A DNA stretch of 33,799 bases from a virus. The notes beneath the pieces are model-generated. The model saw nothing but the letters and a program-made list of their open reading frames with translations. It was not told the origin of the DNA and made no database searches. The position numbers and the translations under genes were made by a program. The first letter of the stretch is position 1; each line of letters begins with the position of its first letter. The DNA is taken from the IMG/VR virus record IMGVR_UViG_3300041997_000050, positions 1 through 33,799 of that record; one strand, given 5' to 3'. This document shows positions 15,808 to 23,988 of this stretch, piece by piece.

Positions 15808-16323
15808 TCAGATTCCGAGGGCTTGGCGCTGCTTTTCCAGCATGTCCACGCCGTTCACGTTCTCGATAAAGTTGAGCAAGTCGATCTCGATGATTTCCTC
15901 GTTATCGACGATCAATTTGTAATAGGTGCAGGTGGTGGTGATGCTGTGTTCGGTGTCTTCGCCCGGCTGCGCATCACCCATTTCGATGGTCTCGTGTCGG
16001 CCGCGCATGACGACCTCAACGGCACTGACTTCTTCGGTGTCGTCCTGCTGGAACGAACCCGTGAAACGTAAAGCGACGCTCGAGGCGTTGACGGCGCCGA
16101 ACTGTTTGAGGGCGATCAGATCCAGGCCGCCGGTCTTCCATTCGAACTGGATGCCGTCATCCGAGAAGCCGAGATCAGCCTTGACCGGGCCATTCATGCC
16201 ACCGCCGCGATAGGCTTCCATCTTGCGGCCGAGCGGGGGCAGGGTGACCGACTTGACCACACCGAGGTAGCTGTTGGCGTCGTTGAACAGGTTGAGGTTT
16301 TTGAGTTTGCGGGGCATGGCCAT
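15808..16323 (-). CDS. FII: Major tail tube protein gpFII
   Basis: A 171-residue protein with the FII signature: PRKLKNLNLFNDANSYLGVV at the start, LPPLGRKMEAYRGGGMNGPV, and ...EIDLLNFIENVNGVDMLEKQ near the end. It polymerises into the tail tube inside the sheath. The ATG at 16323 has GGAGAA 7 bp upstream; a second ATG at 16317 is possible. It lies between two hairpins and downstream of the sheath gene. Confidence 0.95.
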   Translation of the reverse strand: MAMPRKLKNLNLFNDANSYLGVVKSVTLPPLGRKMEAYRGGGMNGPVKADLGFSDDGIQFEWKTGGLDLIALKQFGAVNASSVALRFTGSFQQDDTEEVSAVEVVMRGRHETIEMGDAQPGEDTEHSITTTCTYYKLIVDNEEIIEIDLLNFIENVNGVDMLEKQRQALGI

Positions 16324-16357
16324 GGCGGGGTTCTCCGTTGCTCAGGCACAGGGTCAG

Positions 16358-16373
16358 CTCCCCTTGCGGGGAG
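16358..16373. repeat. Hairpin between FI and FII
   Basis: CTCCCC (16358-16363) and GGGGAG (16368-16373) pair perfectly around TTGC, between the sheath stop and the tube start. There is no T-tract. It is a likely processing or stability element that isolates the tube message. Confidence 0.5.
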
Positions 16374-16380
16374 GCCCGGT

Positions 16381-17550
16381 TTAGCTGTTGATCTTGCTGG
16401 CGAAGTCGATCAGGTAGCGGTCAGTGATGCGCTGCCGCAACGTGAGGTCTTCCAGCGGTGGAACCGGCGTGTAGTCGTAATCCAGGAACAGCTTGCCGGC
16501 CTTGAGCGTGTCCTTGTCGTTGGCGTCCTCCGGGTACCAGCACTGGCCGCCGATCAGGTAGCCCGCCGCGACCATCTCGCGGAACTTGGCATTGACCCCT
16601 TCGATGATGTCGCGCACCAGAGAGGCATGCATGGGCTTGTCCACTGCCCACATGTGCGCCTCGGCCATGGTGTCGGCAAGGATCTGCGCGGTGCGGGTGT
16701 AGTTCTCGAAGGCGAACAACGGGTCCTCGCTGGTGGTACGGCTACCCCAGAAGCGGAAGCCGCCCTCGTTGATGAGCGTGGTGACCTCGTTGCTGTTGAG
16801 GTAGTTGGCGTCCGTGGCCGGGTTTTGCAGATCCCAGAACACGTCGGCGCTGATGCCGGTGACACCGTTGACCGCGACGTTTGACAGCGTCTTGTGCCAG
16901 CCCACTTCCTGATCGATCTTGGCGCGTAAACCCAATGCCCGGGCCACGGCCGAAGCGGTGACGGTCGCGTTGGTGACGGTGCTCCAGTTCTGGAATTCCG
17001 GCCAGATGACCATGGCTTCGCGAGCGCCGAAGTTGTCACGGTAGGCGACCACCTCTTCCTTGGTTTTACAGCCCCAGGCGCTGACGTAAGCGAAGGCGCG
17101 CAGTTGCTGGGCGATGGTGACCAGGGCGGTGGCGACTGGCAGGCTGTCGAGGTCTGGCACACCGAGAATGCGCGGCACCATGCCGACGCGGGCCTTGGCG
17201 GCGAGCAGGGCTTTCATGCCGGTGTATTTGCCCTCGGCAGTGGTGGTGCCGATCAGGGCGCTGGTGGTTTCCGCCTCGGTCTCGCCTTCCTTCACCCGCA
17301 CGACGATGGTGTAGGGCTTGGTCTGGTCGGCGATGGCCTGGAGGCTCTTCGCCAGAGTGCCTGTGGTGCCGGCCTTGCCGATGGCGGTTTGGACGTTGGT
17401 CAGCAGTACCGGTGTGTCGAACGGGAAAGCGGTGGCATCAGCATCGTCGGCCGTGCAGACCATGCCGATAACAGCGGTGGGGATGGTGCGAATGGGGCGG
17501 GTGCCGTCGTTGAGTTCGATGACCCGCACGCCGTGGAGATAATCGGCCAT
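16381..17550 (-). CDS. FI: Contractile tail sheath protein gpFI
   Basis: A 389-residue protein that forms the contractile sheath. It starts MADYLHGVRVIELNDGTRPI, the usual P2 FI opening, so the start at 17550 is taken rather than an ATG 12 codons upstream. Conserved sheath stretches include VIGMVCTADDADA, GFRFWGSRTTSEDPLFAFEN and the C-terminal DLTLRQRITDRYLIDFA. First gene of the FI-D late unit; a putative activator dyad lies 77 bp upstream. Confidence 0.96.
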   Translation of the reverse strand: MADYLHGVRVIELNDGTRPIRTIPTAVIGMVCTADDADATAFPFDTPVLLTNVQTAIGKAGTTGTLAKSLQAIADQTKPYTIVVRVKEGETEAETTSALIGTTTAEGKYTGMKALLAAKARVGMVPRILGVPDLDSLPVATALVTIAQQLRAFAYVSAWGCKTKEEVVAYRDNFGAREAMVIWPEFQNWSTVTNATVTASAVARALGLRAKIDQEVGWHKTLSNVAVNGVTGISADVFWDLQNPATDANYLNSNEVTTLINEGGFRFWGSRTTSEDPLFAFENYTRTAQILADTMAEAHMWAVDKPMHASLVRDIIEGVNAKFREMVAAGYLIGGQCWYPEDANDKDTLKAGKLFLDYDYTPVPPLEDLTLRQRITDRYLIDFASKINS

Positions 17551-17626
17551 GGGTTTGCCTGCGCAGTGATTGGGATGACAGTGCACAGGCTGCCGCGCGC
17601 GCGCCGGTTGGGCGAGCGCGGGGGCT

Positions 17627-17645
17627 TGTAAGGGGGAGAGCTACA
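17627..17645. promoter_or_regulatory. Putative Ogr-type activator site upstream of FI
   Basis: TGTA (17627-17630), 11 bp, TACA (17642-17645). On the transcribed strand it reads TGTAGCTCTCCCCCTTACA. It closely resembles the O/P site at 29153-29171 (shared CTCTCCCC). P2 late promoters carry TGT-N12-ACA centred near -55; here the equivalent is TGT-N13-ACA. Position before FI fits; no convincing -10 could be assigned. Confidence 0.6.
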
Positions 17646-17665
17646 GGAAGAATGGGCGCGTGGGC

Positions 17666-18097
17666 CTATTGAATCTGCTCAGCAATCCAAGACGGTGCGA
17701 CAGGCCGGAATGCTACGTCAGGGAATCCCTCAGATTGAGGCCAGTCGCGCAAGCCCTGGACATAGTCCAGCAGCTCCCCGGACTGCGCCGCCGTGAGGGT
17801 AGTAGGTCGATCCGAGTCAACTTCGTCACGGTGACGCTCCCGCAGCCAACGAACGCTTTCGATTTCAGCATCTCTCCATCGGCGCTCAGCCGTCGCCAGC
17901 TCATTAGCCGTAGGAGGCGGAGGATCTATCAGAATCGGCAGGCCGTCGGCGTCATGGCTGCGGATCTTGTCGAGTGGCGCATTGGTGATAACAGCCTGAT
18001 AACGCTCATCGCTGATCGGAATCGCGTCTGCCGGAATGCTGTTATGGATTTCTTTGAAGTACGTAGTGCCAGTGGAGGGACTGTAGAGCCTTTTCAT
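17666..18097 (-). CDS. G: Tail fibre assembly protein gpG
   Basis: A 143-residue chaperone for the tail fibre. It shows the Caudovirales tail-fibre-assembly pattern: an N-terminal strand region (MKRLYSPSTGTTYFKEIHN), IPISDERYQAVI, a proline linker (DPPPPTANELATAERRWRD) and a C-terminal helical, tryptophan-containing tail (LRDWPQSEGFPDVAFRP). It follows H by 12 bp and closes the V-G late unit. Confidence 0.9.
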   Translation of the reverse strand: MKRLYSPSTGTTYFKEIHNSIPADAIPISDERYQAVITNAPLDKIRSHDADGLPILIDPPPPTANELATAERRWRDAEIESVRWLRERHRDEVDSDRPTTLTAAQSGELLDYVQGLRDWPQSEGFPDVAFRPVAPSWIAEQIQ

Positions 18098-18109
18098 TGA
18101 ATGATTTCC

Positions 18110-19687
18110 TCAACGGCCGATTGCAAAGATGGCGAATGTGCAAGTACCAGCACTGCATTTAGCCTTGAACTGGGCCGTGCTGATCGGCTCGACAGCCAAG
18201 CCCTCTATATTCAGGAGACCCTTGTCGGAACCGAGGATCTGGAATATTGCATTAGGAAATGCGACCGGGTAACTATGCGTTGTGCCTGTTGTATCGGTAG
18301 CAAAAGCTCCCCACTGGAAGCACAAACCTCCAAGCCAACTTGGGAAAATGACATATCCGTTCGAGCCAAGGCTTGCTGAGAACCCCCAGCGCATCGTCTT
18401 TGGCGTGATCATCATATTGTCGAGCGTCCCTGCATCTACCTGCGGCTGGGTTGCAATCTGATCGGAACTCAGTAGGCGCGACCAGTACATATTGCCGTCG
18501 GGCAACGTGTACTGACCGACCCAAAAACTACGATTGCTGCTTGATGTACCAGTTTCAAAAGCAAGGTAGTGCATGCAGTCAGGCCGTGGCGTGACAGCCA
18601 AAACGGCCAGTACCTTGTTGTTACTTTCGGGAGGCGCGTTAGGCGTTGCAAGGTTAGGGACAAGCGCACCGTAAGCCAGGTACAACCCACCAGGATTGAT
18701 TGCCTTGAAATCACCAAGAGGTGTTGCCGCAGTACTACCCAGACCAAAATGCGCCATGATGGCCCGCACCGCTGCTGAGGTCGCGAGTTTTGTACTGCTG
18801 TCTGTTCCTGCCACGGTCGGCGCCGTAGGCGTGCCAATCAGGGCAGGAGAATTGAGCGGCGCGAACCCTTGCGTCACGTTCTGAAATGTCAGCGCAGTGG
18901 TGCCCACGATGATCGAGCCGTCTGTGACCAGCTGCCAGCGGGTGTCGGCGAGTGTTGTTCCTTGTTCGACTGACAAAATCATTGCTGAAGTGACTTCGGC
19001 GTTACTGTCGGCATCCGGCGCCCTCTGCCAAGCCGAGCCGGCAGCGATATAGATACCGTTATCCTTGGCAGCCGCCTGGTTCTTCACCAACACCCGGTCG
19101 CCGGCAAGCAACGTCACGCCATCAACCACCTGCAATCCGGTGAGAGCGATGGTTCCCGTAGTGGCTACGCGCACCGACTGCTTGGTGTCGAGCTTGTATA
19201 GCTCCTCTCGAATTTTCGAATCCACATAGATGCGGGTTGCCAAGACTACGCTCGGGTCGATCTTCAGCTCGACGTTGGCGGTGCTGCTGACGACCAAGTT
19301 CATCCGCACCACCTGAGTACGACCCGAACCTTGAGTCAGCAGAGGCTTGAAGCTTGGCGCGCAGTTTGCCACGGCGACCAGGTCCCCATCGGCGTCATAC
19401 AGGCCGACCTCACGAATCCACCACCCTCCGACGTTTTCTGGAATGACTTGTTCGGCGACGACGATGTTGGGGTTGGCTGGGTCCACGCTGAGTTGGTTCA
19501 ACGGTGCGCGACGGCGCTCGTTGATCAGGTGCGTCTGCTGCTCGTTGGGGATCGGGTCGGTGTCGTTCGCATCGCCTACGCCCATTTGTGCGAATGTCCA
19601 GGAAACGCCCAAGGCATCCGCGTTGGCCTGCTTGGCTTTGCCGATGGCGGTGAGAATGGCGAAGAATTGGCTGTTTTGGTCTGTCAT
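18110..19687 (-). CDS. H: Tail fibre protein gpH
   Basis: A 525-residue receptor-binding fibre. The N-terminal ~160 residues form the conserved phage tail-fibre/baseplate attachment domain (FFAILTAIGKAKQANADALG, VGGWWIREVGLYDADGDLVA). A repeat-like beta region follows (RVATTGTIALTGLQVVDGVT). The C-terminus resembles the gp53-like fibre domain (GYVIFPSWLGGLCFQWGAFA). The start overlaps the stop of I (ATGA). The C-terminus is the part expected to set host range. Confidence 0.9.
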   Translation of the reverse strand: MTDQNSQFFAILTAIGKAKQANADALGVSWTFAQMGVGDANDTDPIPNEQQTHLINERRRAPLNQLSVDPANPNIVVAEQVIPENVGGWWIREVGLYDADGDLVAVANCAPSFKPLLTQGSGRTQVVRMNLVVSSTANVELKIDPSVVLATRIYVDSKIREELYKLDTKQSVRVATTGTIALTGLQVVDGVTLLAGDRVLVKNQAAAKDNGIYIAAGSAWQRAPDADSNAEVTSAMILSVEQGTTLADTRWQLVTDGSIIVGTTALTFQNVTQGFAPLNSPALIGTPTAPTVAGTDSSTKLATSAAVRAIMAHFGLGSTAATPLGDFKAINPGGLYLAYGALVPNLATPNAPPESNNKVLAVLAVTPRPDCMHYLAFETGTSSSNRSFWVGQYTLPDGNMYWSRLLSSDQIATQPQVDAGTLDNMMITPKTMRWGFSASLGSNGYVIFPSWLGGLCFQWGAFATDTTGTTHSYPVAFPNAIFQILGSDKGLLNIEGLAVEPISTAQFKAKCSAGTCTFAIFAIGR

Positions 19688-20304
19688 GGGTAGATGTCCA
19701 TGGTGTCGATCTGGTGTTCACGGCCGCCCTGATGGATGTAGCCCGTGACCTCGATGTCTCGCTGTGTAGGTGGGTAGATATCAATCTCGTCGCCATCGGT
19801 GATGCAGGCGCCGATATGAACTGAGCCGGTGGTTTCCAGGCTGATGGCGAGCCCGGTGAGATGGCGTGTCAGGGGTTTGGCATCGTCGATCAGCCAGGTC
19901 AGTTCCTGGTACATCTCCTCGGTGATACCGGTGTCGAGCACGCCGACCTTGAGCCTGAAGGTGGCGCGAGGGCCGACCGGAATGGTCTGCCACCATTCGA
20001 TGATTTCGATCAGGTAGCCGAGCGGTTCAACGACACGGCGCAGTGACCCGATAGTGCCCTTGCGCGAATGGATGTAGTACGCGCTGCGGATGGCGGCGCG
20101 CTTGGCCGCTTCGGTCCACTTGCTGTCCCAGCGGTCCACGGAGAAAGCCCAGGCCAGGTAGGGCAAAAGGGGCAGTGGGCAAAGGTCGGGGTTGTACAGC
20201 GTGCGCAATGGAATCGGCACACGCTGAATCTGGGCCAGCGCCTGCGCCGCTTGACGCTCCAACGGCGTCGAATTGCTTGGAAGAAGGGCCGCGTCTGCCA
20301 TCAT
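19684..20304 (-). CDS. I: Baseplate/tail protein gpI
   Basis: A 206-residue P2 gpI homologue. Signature stretches are SNSTPLERQAAQAL, CPLPLLPYLAWAFSVDRWDS and RAAIRSAYYIHSRKGTIGSL. The start is taken at 20304, where ATG overlaps the stop of J (ATGATG); 20301 is an alternative. Baseplate wedge role together with J and W. Confidence 0.92.
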   Translation of the reverse strand: MMADAALLPSNSTPLERQAAQALAQIQRVPIPLRTLYNPDLCPLPLLPYLAWAFSVDRWDSKWTEAAKRAAIRSAYYIHSRKGTIGSLRRVVEPLGYLIEIIEWWQTIPVGPRATFRLKVGVLDTGITEEMYQELTWLIDDAKPLTRHLTGLAISLETTGSVHIGACITDGDEIDIYPPTQRDIEVTGYIHQGGREHQIDTMDIYP

Positions 20305-21212
20305 TCGACCCCCAACGCCAAATCGACGGCCGTGCAATACGGGGCCTGGTACTTCGTGGCAACGATGTCTGCCCAGTTCTCCAGCACGACCTTGCGCACA
20401 CCCTCGACGTGCAGCGAGGCGTGGATAATGGATTCCGAAACCTCCAAGCCCAGGCGGCGCCGTTGGTGCACGAAAGCCAGCAACTGCGCATTGGCCGCCG
20501 CGAGAATCAACTCGCTCTCAGGGCCGGACGTCGAAAGAAACAGCTTGGCCTTGACCTGGTAGTTGATGACCTGGGCGCTTTGCACGGTGAGCCGATCCGC
20601 GACAGGGCGGCGGTCGTCGTCGCCGAGGTAGGCATTGACCTTTGCCAGCAGCGCGGGCGAGGCAGTGCCGTCACCCAGGATCGATTGCACCGTCACCATG
20701 GCCTCGGCCGGGGCGGGACTCTCGGCAGTGGCGTCGGCAACCTGGCCGTCAGCAGAGCGCGCATGAAAGATGTAGCTGTTACGCGGGCCGGCGGTGCTGA
20801 GGCCTTCCCATGCCATTTGAGCCCGCTCCCGCAGACTGTCGTCGCTTTCCATCAGCAACGGAACCGGCGGCACGGCCGAGGGCTTGGCGGCCTGGATGAC
20901 CAGGCGTTTGACGTTGAAGTTGCCGGCCAGGTTCTCCAGATCGCTGCCCTTTGCCAGGGCAAGCATGTTGGCGACGGACGCCTCATTGACGCGCTGGCGC
21001 CACACCGTTTCGCGGTAGGCGTTCTCCTGGAGCAGTTTGGTCAGGGGCTCAGATTCCAGCTCAAGCCGTGCAGCGATCTCGGCTTGTTCCTCGACCGGCC
21101 AGAGGCCGATGGCGTAGGCCTTGCGTTCGGCGAGGATCTGCTCGTAATCGACCTGTTCAACGACCTCGGGCGCGGGGAGCTGGCCCAGGTCAATCGCGAC
21201 GAATGAGTTCAT
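20301..21212 (-). CDS. J: Baseplate assembly protein gpJ
   Basis: A 303-residue Baseplate_J family wedge protein. It has the N-terminal FVAIDLGQLPAPEVVEQVDY, the middle GSDLENLAGNFNVKRLVI and DDSLRERAQMAWEGLSTAGP (typical of the J domain), and a C-terminal beta/alpha repeat (LGDDDRRPVADRLTVQSA). Start and stop overlap W and I by 4 bp each, as in P2. Confidence 0.95.
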   Translation of the reverse strand: MNSFVAIDLGQLPAPEVVEQVDYEQILAERKAYAIGLWPVEEQAEIAARLELESEPLTKLLQENAYRETVWRQRVNEASVANMLALAKGSDLENLAGNFNVKRLVIQAAKPSAVPPVPLLMESDDSLRERAQMAWEGLSTAGPRNSYIFHARSADGQVADATAESPAPAEAMVTVQSILGDGTASPALLAKVNAYLGDDDRRPVADRLTVQSAQVINYQVKAKLFLSTSGPESELILAAANAQLLAFVHQRRRLGLEVSESIIHASLHVEGVRKVVLENWADIVATKYQAPYCTAVDLALGVE

Positions 21213-21553
21213 GCGCTACCCCCCAAGTTCAGAGGCACGCTCAGGCTCAGCGGTTCGTTGCTATTGACAATGCTGCCCTCGATATCCAACGAGGATTGAC
21301 CTTGCAGCGTGGCGCCCTGGAACTGCACGCGGCTCAGGCTGATACGCGGCTCCCAGCGCATTAGCGCCATAACGGTGGCCGCGTACACCTGCAACCGGGT
21401 GACGTCGTTGAACGGGTGGTCCACCAGGTCGGGCAATAGGCTGCCGTATTCGCGCCGCATGACCCGAGTCCCAATGCGCGTGCTGAGGATGTCGCTCATG
21501 GATTGAGCGATGCTTTCCACGGTGCTGATAGCTGCGCCGGTGTGTCGGTTCAT
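21209..21553 (-). CDS. W: Baseplate wedge protein gpW (gp25-like)
   Basis: A 114-residue gp25/lysozyme-like baseplate protein. The pattern SIAQSMSDILSTRIGTRVMR, REYGSLLPDLVDHPFND, then YAATVMALMRWEPRI is diagnostic. It overlaps V and J by 4 bp. Confidence 0.95.
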   Translation of the reverse strand: MNRHTGAAISTVESIAQSMSDILSTRIGTRVMRREYGSLLPDLVDHPFNDVTRLQVYAATVMALMRWEPRISLSRVQFQGATLQGQSSLDIEGSIVNSNEPLSLSVPLNLGGSA

Positions 21554-22122
21554 TCCGGTTTCCCCGTCTTGCCGCTGCCAGGCATGACGCCGCCGTGCAG
21601 GTGTTTCACCAGGCTTATGCCGGCGGCCACCACGTCTACCGAGACGGTGACGGTACCGGTGACGTTCTGGTTGCCAGTCTGGGTGTAATCGCCCTGGTGC
21701 GTGATGTTGCCGACGATGTTGATACCGCCAGTGCTGACCAGGTTGGTGGTGCCGCCATCGTTGAGCGTGGCGTTGAGGTGGTGAGCGACGCTGTCGTACT
21801 CGATCACCGTGCCGTCGCGGTAGGTGACTCGGTGTAGGCCCTCGCGGTCGCCGTTGGCGGGGATCTGGTCGCTGAACAGGCCGGTAAGAGCGACGCCGTT
21901 GCCGAGTTGGCCCGAGGGGCTGAAGAGCAGAACCTGTTCATTGACGGTCGGTGGGTTCCACTCCCGGTCGGCACCGGCCCGTAGCGCGATCCACGGCAGC
22001 CAGGCAGTGGTCAGGGTTCCGGTTTTGACCTGCACACGCGGGGGCTGCATCTGGACGGCAGCGATGGTGCCGAAGCGGATGAGGTTTTCGATCAGGCGGG
22101 CGAGGGTGGCTAAGTCGTTCAT
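21550..22122 (-). CDS. V: Baseplate spike protein gpV
   Basis: A 190-residue central spike that punctures the outer membrane. An OB-like domain comes first (VQMQPPRVQVKTGTLTTAWL, WNPPTVNEQVLLFSPSGQLG), then a beta-helix repeat region (STGGINIVGNITHQGDYTQT). The C-terminal apex carries the iron-binding H174-L-H176 motif (KHLHGGVMPGSGKTG). It opens the V-G late unit; a dyad lies 48 bp upstream. There is no clear ribosome site, so the leader is either very short or lacks a conventional one. Confidence 0.94.
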   Translation of the reverse strand: MNDLATLARLIENLIRFGTIAAVQMQPPRVQVKTGTLTTAWLPWIALRAGADREWNPPTVNEQVLLFSPSGQLGNGVALTGLFSDQIPANGDREGLHRVTYRDGTVIEYDSVAHHLNATLNDGGTTNLVSTGGINIVGNITHQGDYTQTGNQNVTGTVTVSVDVVAAGISLVKHLHGGVMPGSGKTGKPE

Positions 22123-22169
22123 GGCGCCGATGATGGCGTCGTGCGCATGGGGGCGCAGCTCATTGAACT

Positions 22170-22188
22170 TGTATGTAGGTTTTTTACA
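22170..22188. promoter_or_regulatory. Putative Ogr-type activator site upstream of V
   Basis: TGTA (22170-22173), 11 bp, TACA (22185-22188). It has the same spacing as the sites before FI and O/P but an AT-rich core (transcribed strand TGTAAAAAACCTACATACA). It lies between V and the accessory gene at 22310. Confidence 0.55.
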
Positions 22189-22309
22189 TTGAGTGATTTA
22201 TTGTTCTGCCCGCACAAAACTCACCGGTGCGCGATGATTTTTTAATTCTATGGTGTCCTCTCGACCTACTGGACAGGACATGGATGAGTGATGATTGAAG
22301 GAAGTAGTG

Positions 22310-22795
22310 ATGGAATTTCAACAGGTTGTAGATTTTTGGGTCGAACATTGGGGGAAAATTTCGGCGGTGATCGCTGGGGTGGGTGCTGTGGCGGGAGCAG
22401 TAGCCAAAATTGTAAGCCTATACAAGGCGTTCAAGAGCCGTGTGAAGAAATACAGAGGCCCGTTAGATTCGAAGTTTTCTAATTTTCTGTTTGAAAATCG
22501 AAACTCTGTGCTGGATCTTGAACTTGTGCTTGATGAGGAGCAAAGCGGCCAGTTAGTAGATTGGCTGCTTGATGAAAACCCGGCAGCGATTACATTCTTT
22601 AGTATCGAGGCGGACGATGCAGGAACAGAGATTGGTTTCTTTCACAATGATCCAGAAATTCACTGGAACATGCGTTTTAGAAGTGATGTCCATACTGAGG
22701 GATTTTTCAAGGTTCATAGCATAGAAGGGCCTTGGCAAGGATGGATGGCGGTAACGCTGAAAGGGGTTGGGAAGGAGCATGTAAAAGACAAATGA
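22310..22795 (+). CDS. Accessory gene (moron): single-span membrane protein, unknown
   Basis: A 161-residue protein, opposite in direction to the surrounding late genes and inserted exactly between the S and V transcription units. The start at 22310 is chosen because GAAGGA lies 7 bp upstream. Residues about 17-34 are hydrophobic (ISAVIAGVGAVAGAVAKI), followed by a basic stretch (KAFKSRVKKYR) and an acidic soluble domain (LDLELVLDEEQSGQLVDWLL...). That arrangement predicts an N-terminal membrane anchor with a cytosolic domain. It is AT-richer than its neighbours. Likely expressed in the lysogen; superinfection exclusion is one possibility. Family not recognised. Confidence 0.72.
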   Translation: MEFQQVVDFWVEHWGKISAVIAGVGAVAGAVAKIVSLYKAFKSRVKKYRGPLDSKFSNFLFENRNSVLDLELVLDEEQSGQLVDWLLDENPAAITFFSIEADDAGTEIGFFHNDPEIHWNMRFRSDVHTEGFFKVHSIEGPWQGWMAVTLKGVGKEHVKDK

Positions 22796-22798
22796 AAC

Positions 22799-22814
22799 TT
22801 AGCCTCTAGGCTAA
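22799..22814. terminator. Bidirectional terminator-like hairpin between the accessory gene and S
   Basis: TTAGCC (22799-22804) and GGCTAA (22809-22814) pair perfectly around TCTA, overlapping the S stop codon. On the minus strand it is followed by a T-rich run (GTTTCATTTGTCTTTT), consistent with ending the O-S unit. On the plus strand it lies 3 bp after the accessory gene. Confidence 0.6.
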
Positions 22815-23261
22815 ATGGGATAGCAATTTTTCTCGAATGATGTCTATGTCCGATTCCGTAAAGCCTAGCAGCTCCCGGCGATCATAAGTTACATCTGGCG
22901 CACCCTGTTCCGCACGATCCTTTAGACCGAACTGATGCGTCCGGGCTATCCGGGCTATCCGCCCGGTGAAGCCAACACTGATGGCGTTTCCATCACCTTG
23001 CACTTTCAAAAAACTCGCTGTGCGCAGCTTCAAAAACATTTTCAATTTCCGTTTTACCCGGCCTTTTTTTCCCCGAAGGTTGCGCTGCTTTCGCGGCGCG
23101 TACTTGCTCCCGTCCGGGTTGCGCTGGACGATGATTCGCTGTTGCTGGCTGCGCCGCAGGGCCTGGCCGATGCTGCGGGCCAGTTTGTTGCGCGATGCGG
23201 GTTCCAATTGCCCCAGTAAGCCGGCCGCCCAATCCTCCAGCGTTTCCAATCGATTGGTCAT
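22806..23261 (-). CDS. S: Tail completion protein gpS
   Basis: A 151-residue P2 gpS homologue: N-terminal MTNRLETLEDWAAGLLGQL, basic centre (RRSQQQRIIVQRNPDGSKY, RGKKGRVKRKLKMFLKLRTA), then IARTHQFGLKDRAEQG. The start at 23261 overlaps the stop of R. It is the last gene of the O-S late unit; needed for head-tail joining. Confidence 0.93.
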   Translation of the reverse strand: MTNRLETLEDWAAGLLGQLEPASRNKLARSIGQALRRSQQQRIIVQRNPDGSKYAPRKQRNLRGKKGRVKRKLKMFLKLRTASFLKVQGDGNAISVGFTGRIARIARTHQFGLKDRAEQGAPDVTYDRRELLGFTESDIDIIREKLLSHLA

Positions 23262-23734
23262 TTCGGCACGACCCATTCACCGCCGGTGCCTTGAGCGCTA
23301 GGTATCCACGCCGGGTCGAGGAACGCGGCCACCTGTCGAGGTTCGCCAGGATGGTGGATGGTGGTATTGCCATCGGCGTCCTTCGCCACCACGACGCGCT
23401 CGGTCAGCGGCAATGTCAGGCTCATATCCACTTTGCTGTTGTCCAGGATGTCAGCCTCGAACTGGATGCCCTGGGCGGACTTGTTCAGGTTTTCCAGCAG
23501 CTCGGACTGGTTCACGCTCAGCCACCCCAGCAACGGCAACATGACGCTGTCGGGGTGACCAGCGTAATCGGTGAGGATGACCTGTAAATCAAAGCTGTAT
23601 TCGAACGACAACGAGGCAGCCGCGGTGCAGCGGATTTTGCCGTTGTCGATGAAGATCAACAGCCGGTCGGGGTTGTGCTTGAGTTCTGCCACGGTCGCCA
23701 GCAGGTGGGCGCGCAGGCTTTCGGGTTTGTTCAT
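23258..23734 (-). CDS. R: Tail completion protein gpR
   Basis: A 158-residue P2 gpR homologue (MNKPESLRAHLLATVAELKH; YSFDLQVILTDYAGHPDSVM; GWLSVNQSELLENLN). The start at 23734 overlaps the spanin LysC stop (ATGA). Acts with S in tail completion. Confidence 0.92.
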   Translation of the reverse strand: MNKPESLRAHLLATVAELKHNPDRLLIFIDNGKIRCTAAASLSFEYSFDLQVILTDYAGHPDSVMLPLLGWLSVNQSELLENLNKSAQGIQFEADILDNSKVDMSLTLPLTERVVVAKDADGNTTIHHPGEPRQVAAFLDPAWIPSAQGTGGEWVVPK

Positions 23735-23988
23735 GGGGCTGCCTGTTGATGGTTGAACACCATGTCTACCTGGCCGGCGCATTCAGCCCATGCGGCTTCG
23801 ACGCGGTCCTGGTCGGAGAGCTGATCGCCGTTATTGAGTGGCCTTGTCGCGGGCAGGGTGCAGGGCACCACGGCCGGACAACCACTGACGATAAGCGTCG
23901 GCGCCGGTGAGGGCGGGGCGCTCGCGCAGCCGGCGAGCAAGCTCAGGCAAAGGCTGGTCAGCCCAGTTGCGAAGGTCTTCGTTTTCAC
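23731..23988 (-). CDS. lysC: Outer-membrane spanin subunit (o-spanin, LysC/Rz1-like)
   Basis: An 85-residue lipoprotein starting with GTG. A signal peptide ends in the lipobox LLAGC with C21 as the lipidated residue, followed by a proline-rich stretch (ASAPPSPAPT) typical of Rz1 proteins. Its first 158 bases lie out of frame inside the i-spanin gene, the usual nested spanin layout. With the i-spanin it fuses inner and outer membranes at lysis. Confidence 0.88.
   Translation of the reverse strand: MKTKTFATGLTSLCLSLLAGCASAPPSPAPTLIVSGCPAVVPCTLPATRPLNNGDQLSDQDRVEAAWAECAGQVDMVFNHQQAAP

Noticed and set aside
22119-22163. 14-codon frame directly before V with a stop overlapping the V start
   Set aside because: It has no ribosome site and lies where the V promoter should be. 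The overlap is likely chance, though a leader peptide cannot be excluded.
22160-22205. ATTG-rich stretch resembling pyocin P-boxes (PrtN targets)
   Set aside because: The spacing of ATTG and GT elements does not follow the P-box repeat pattern; AT-richness explains it.
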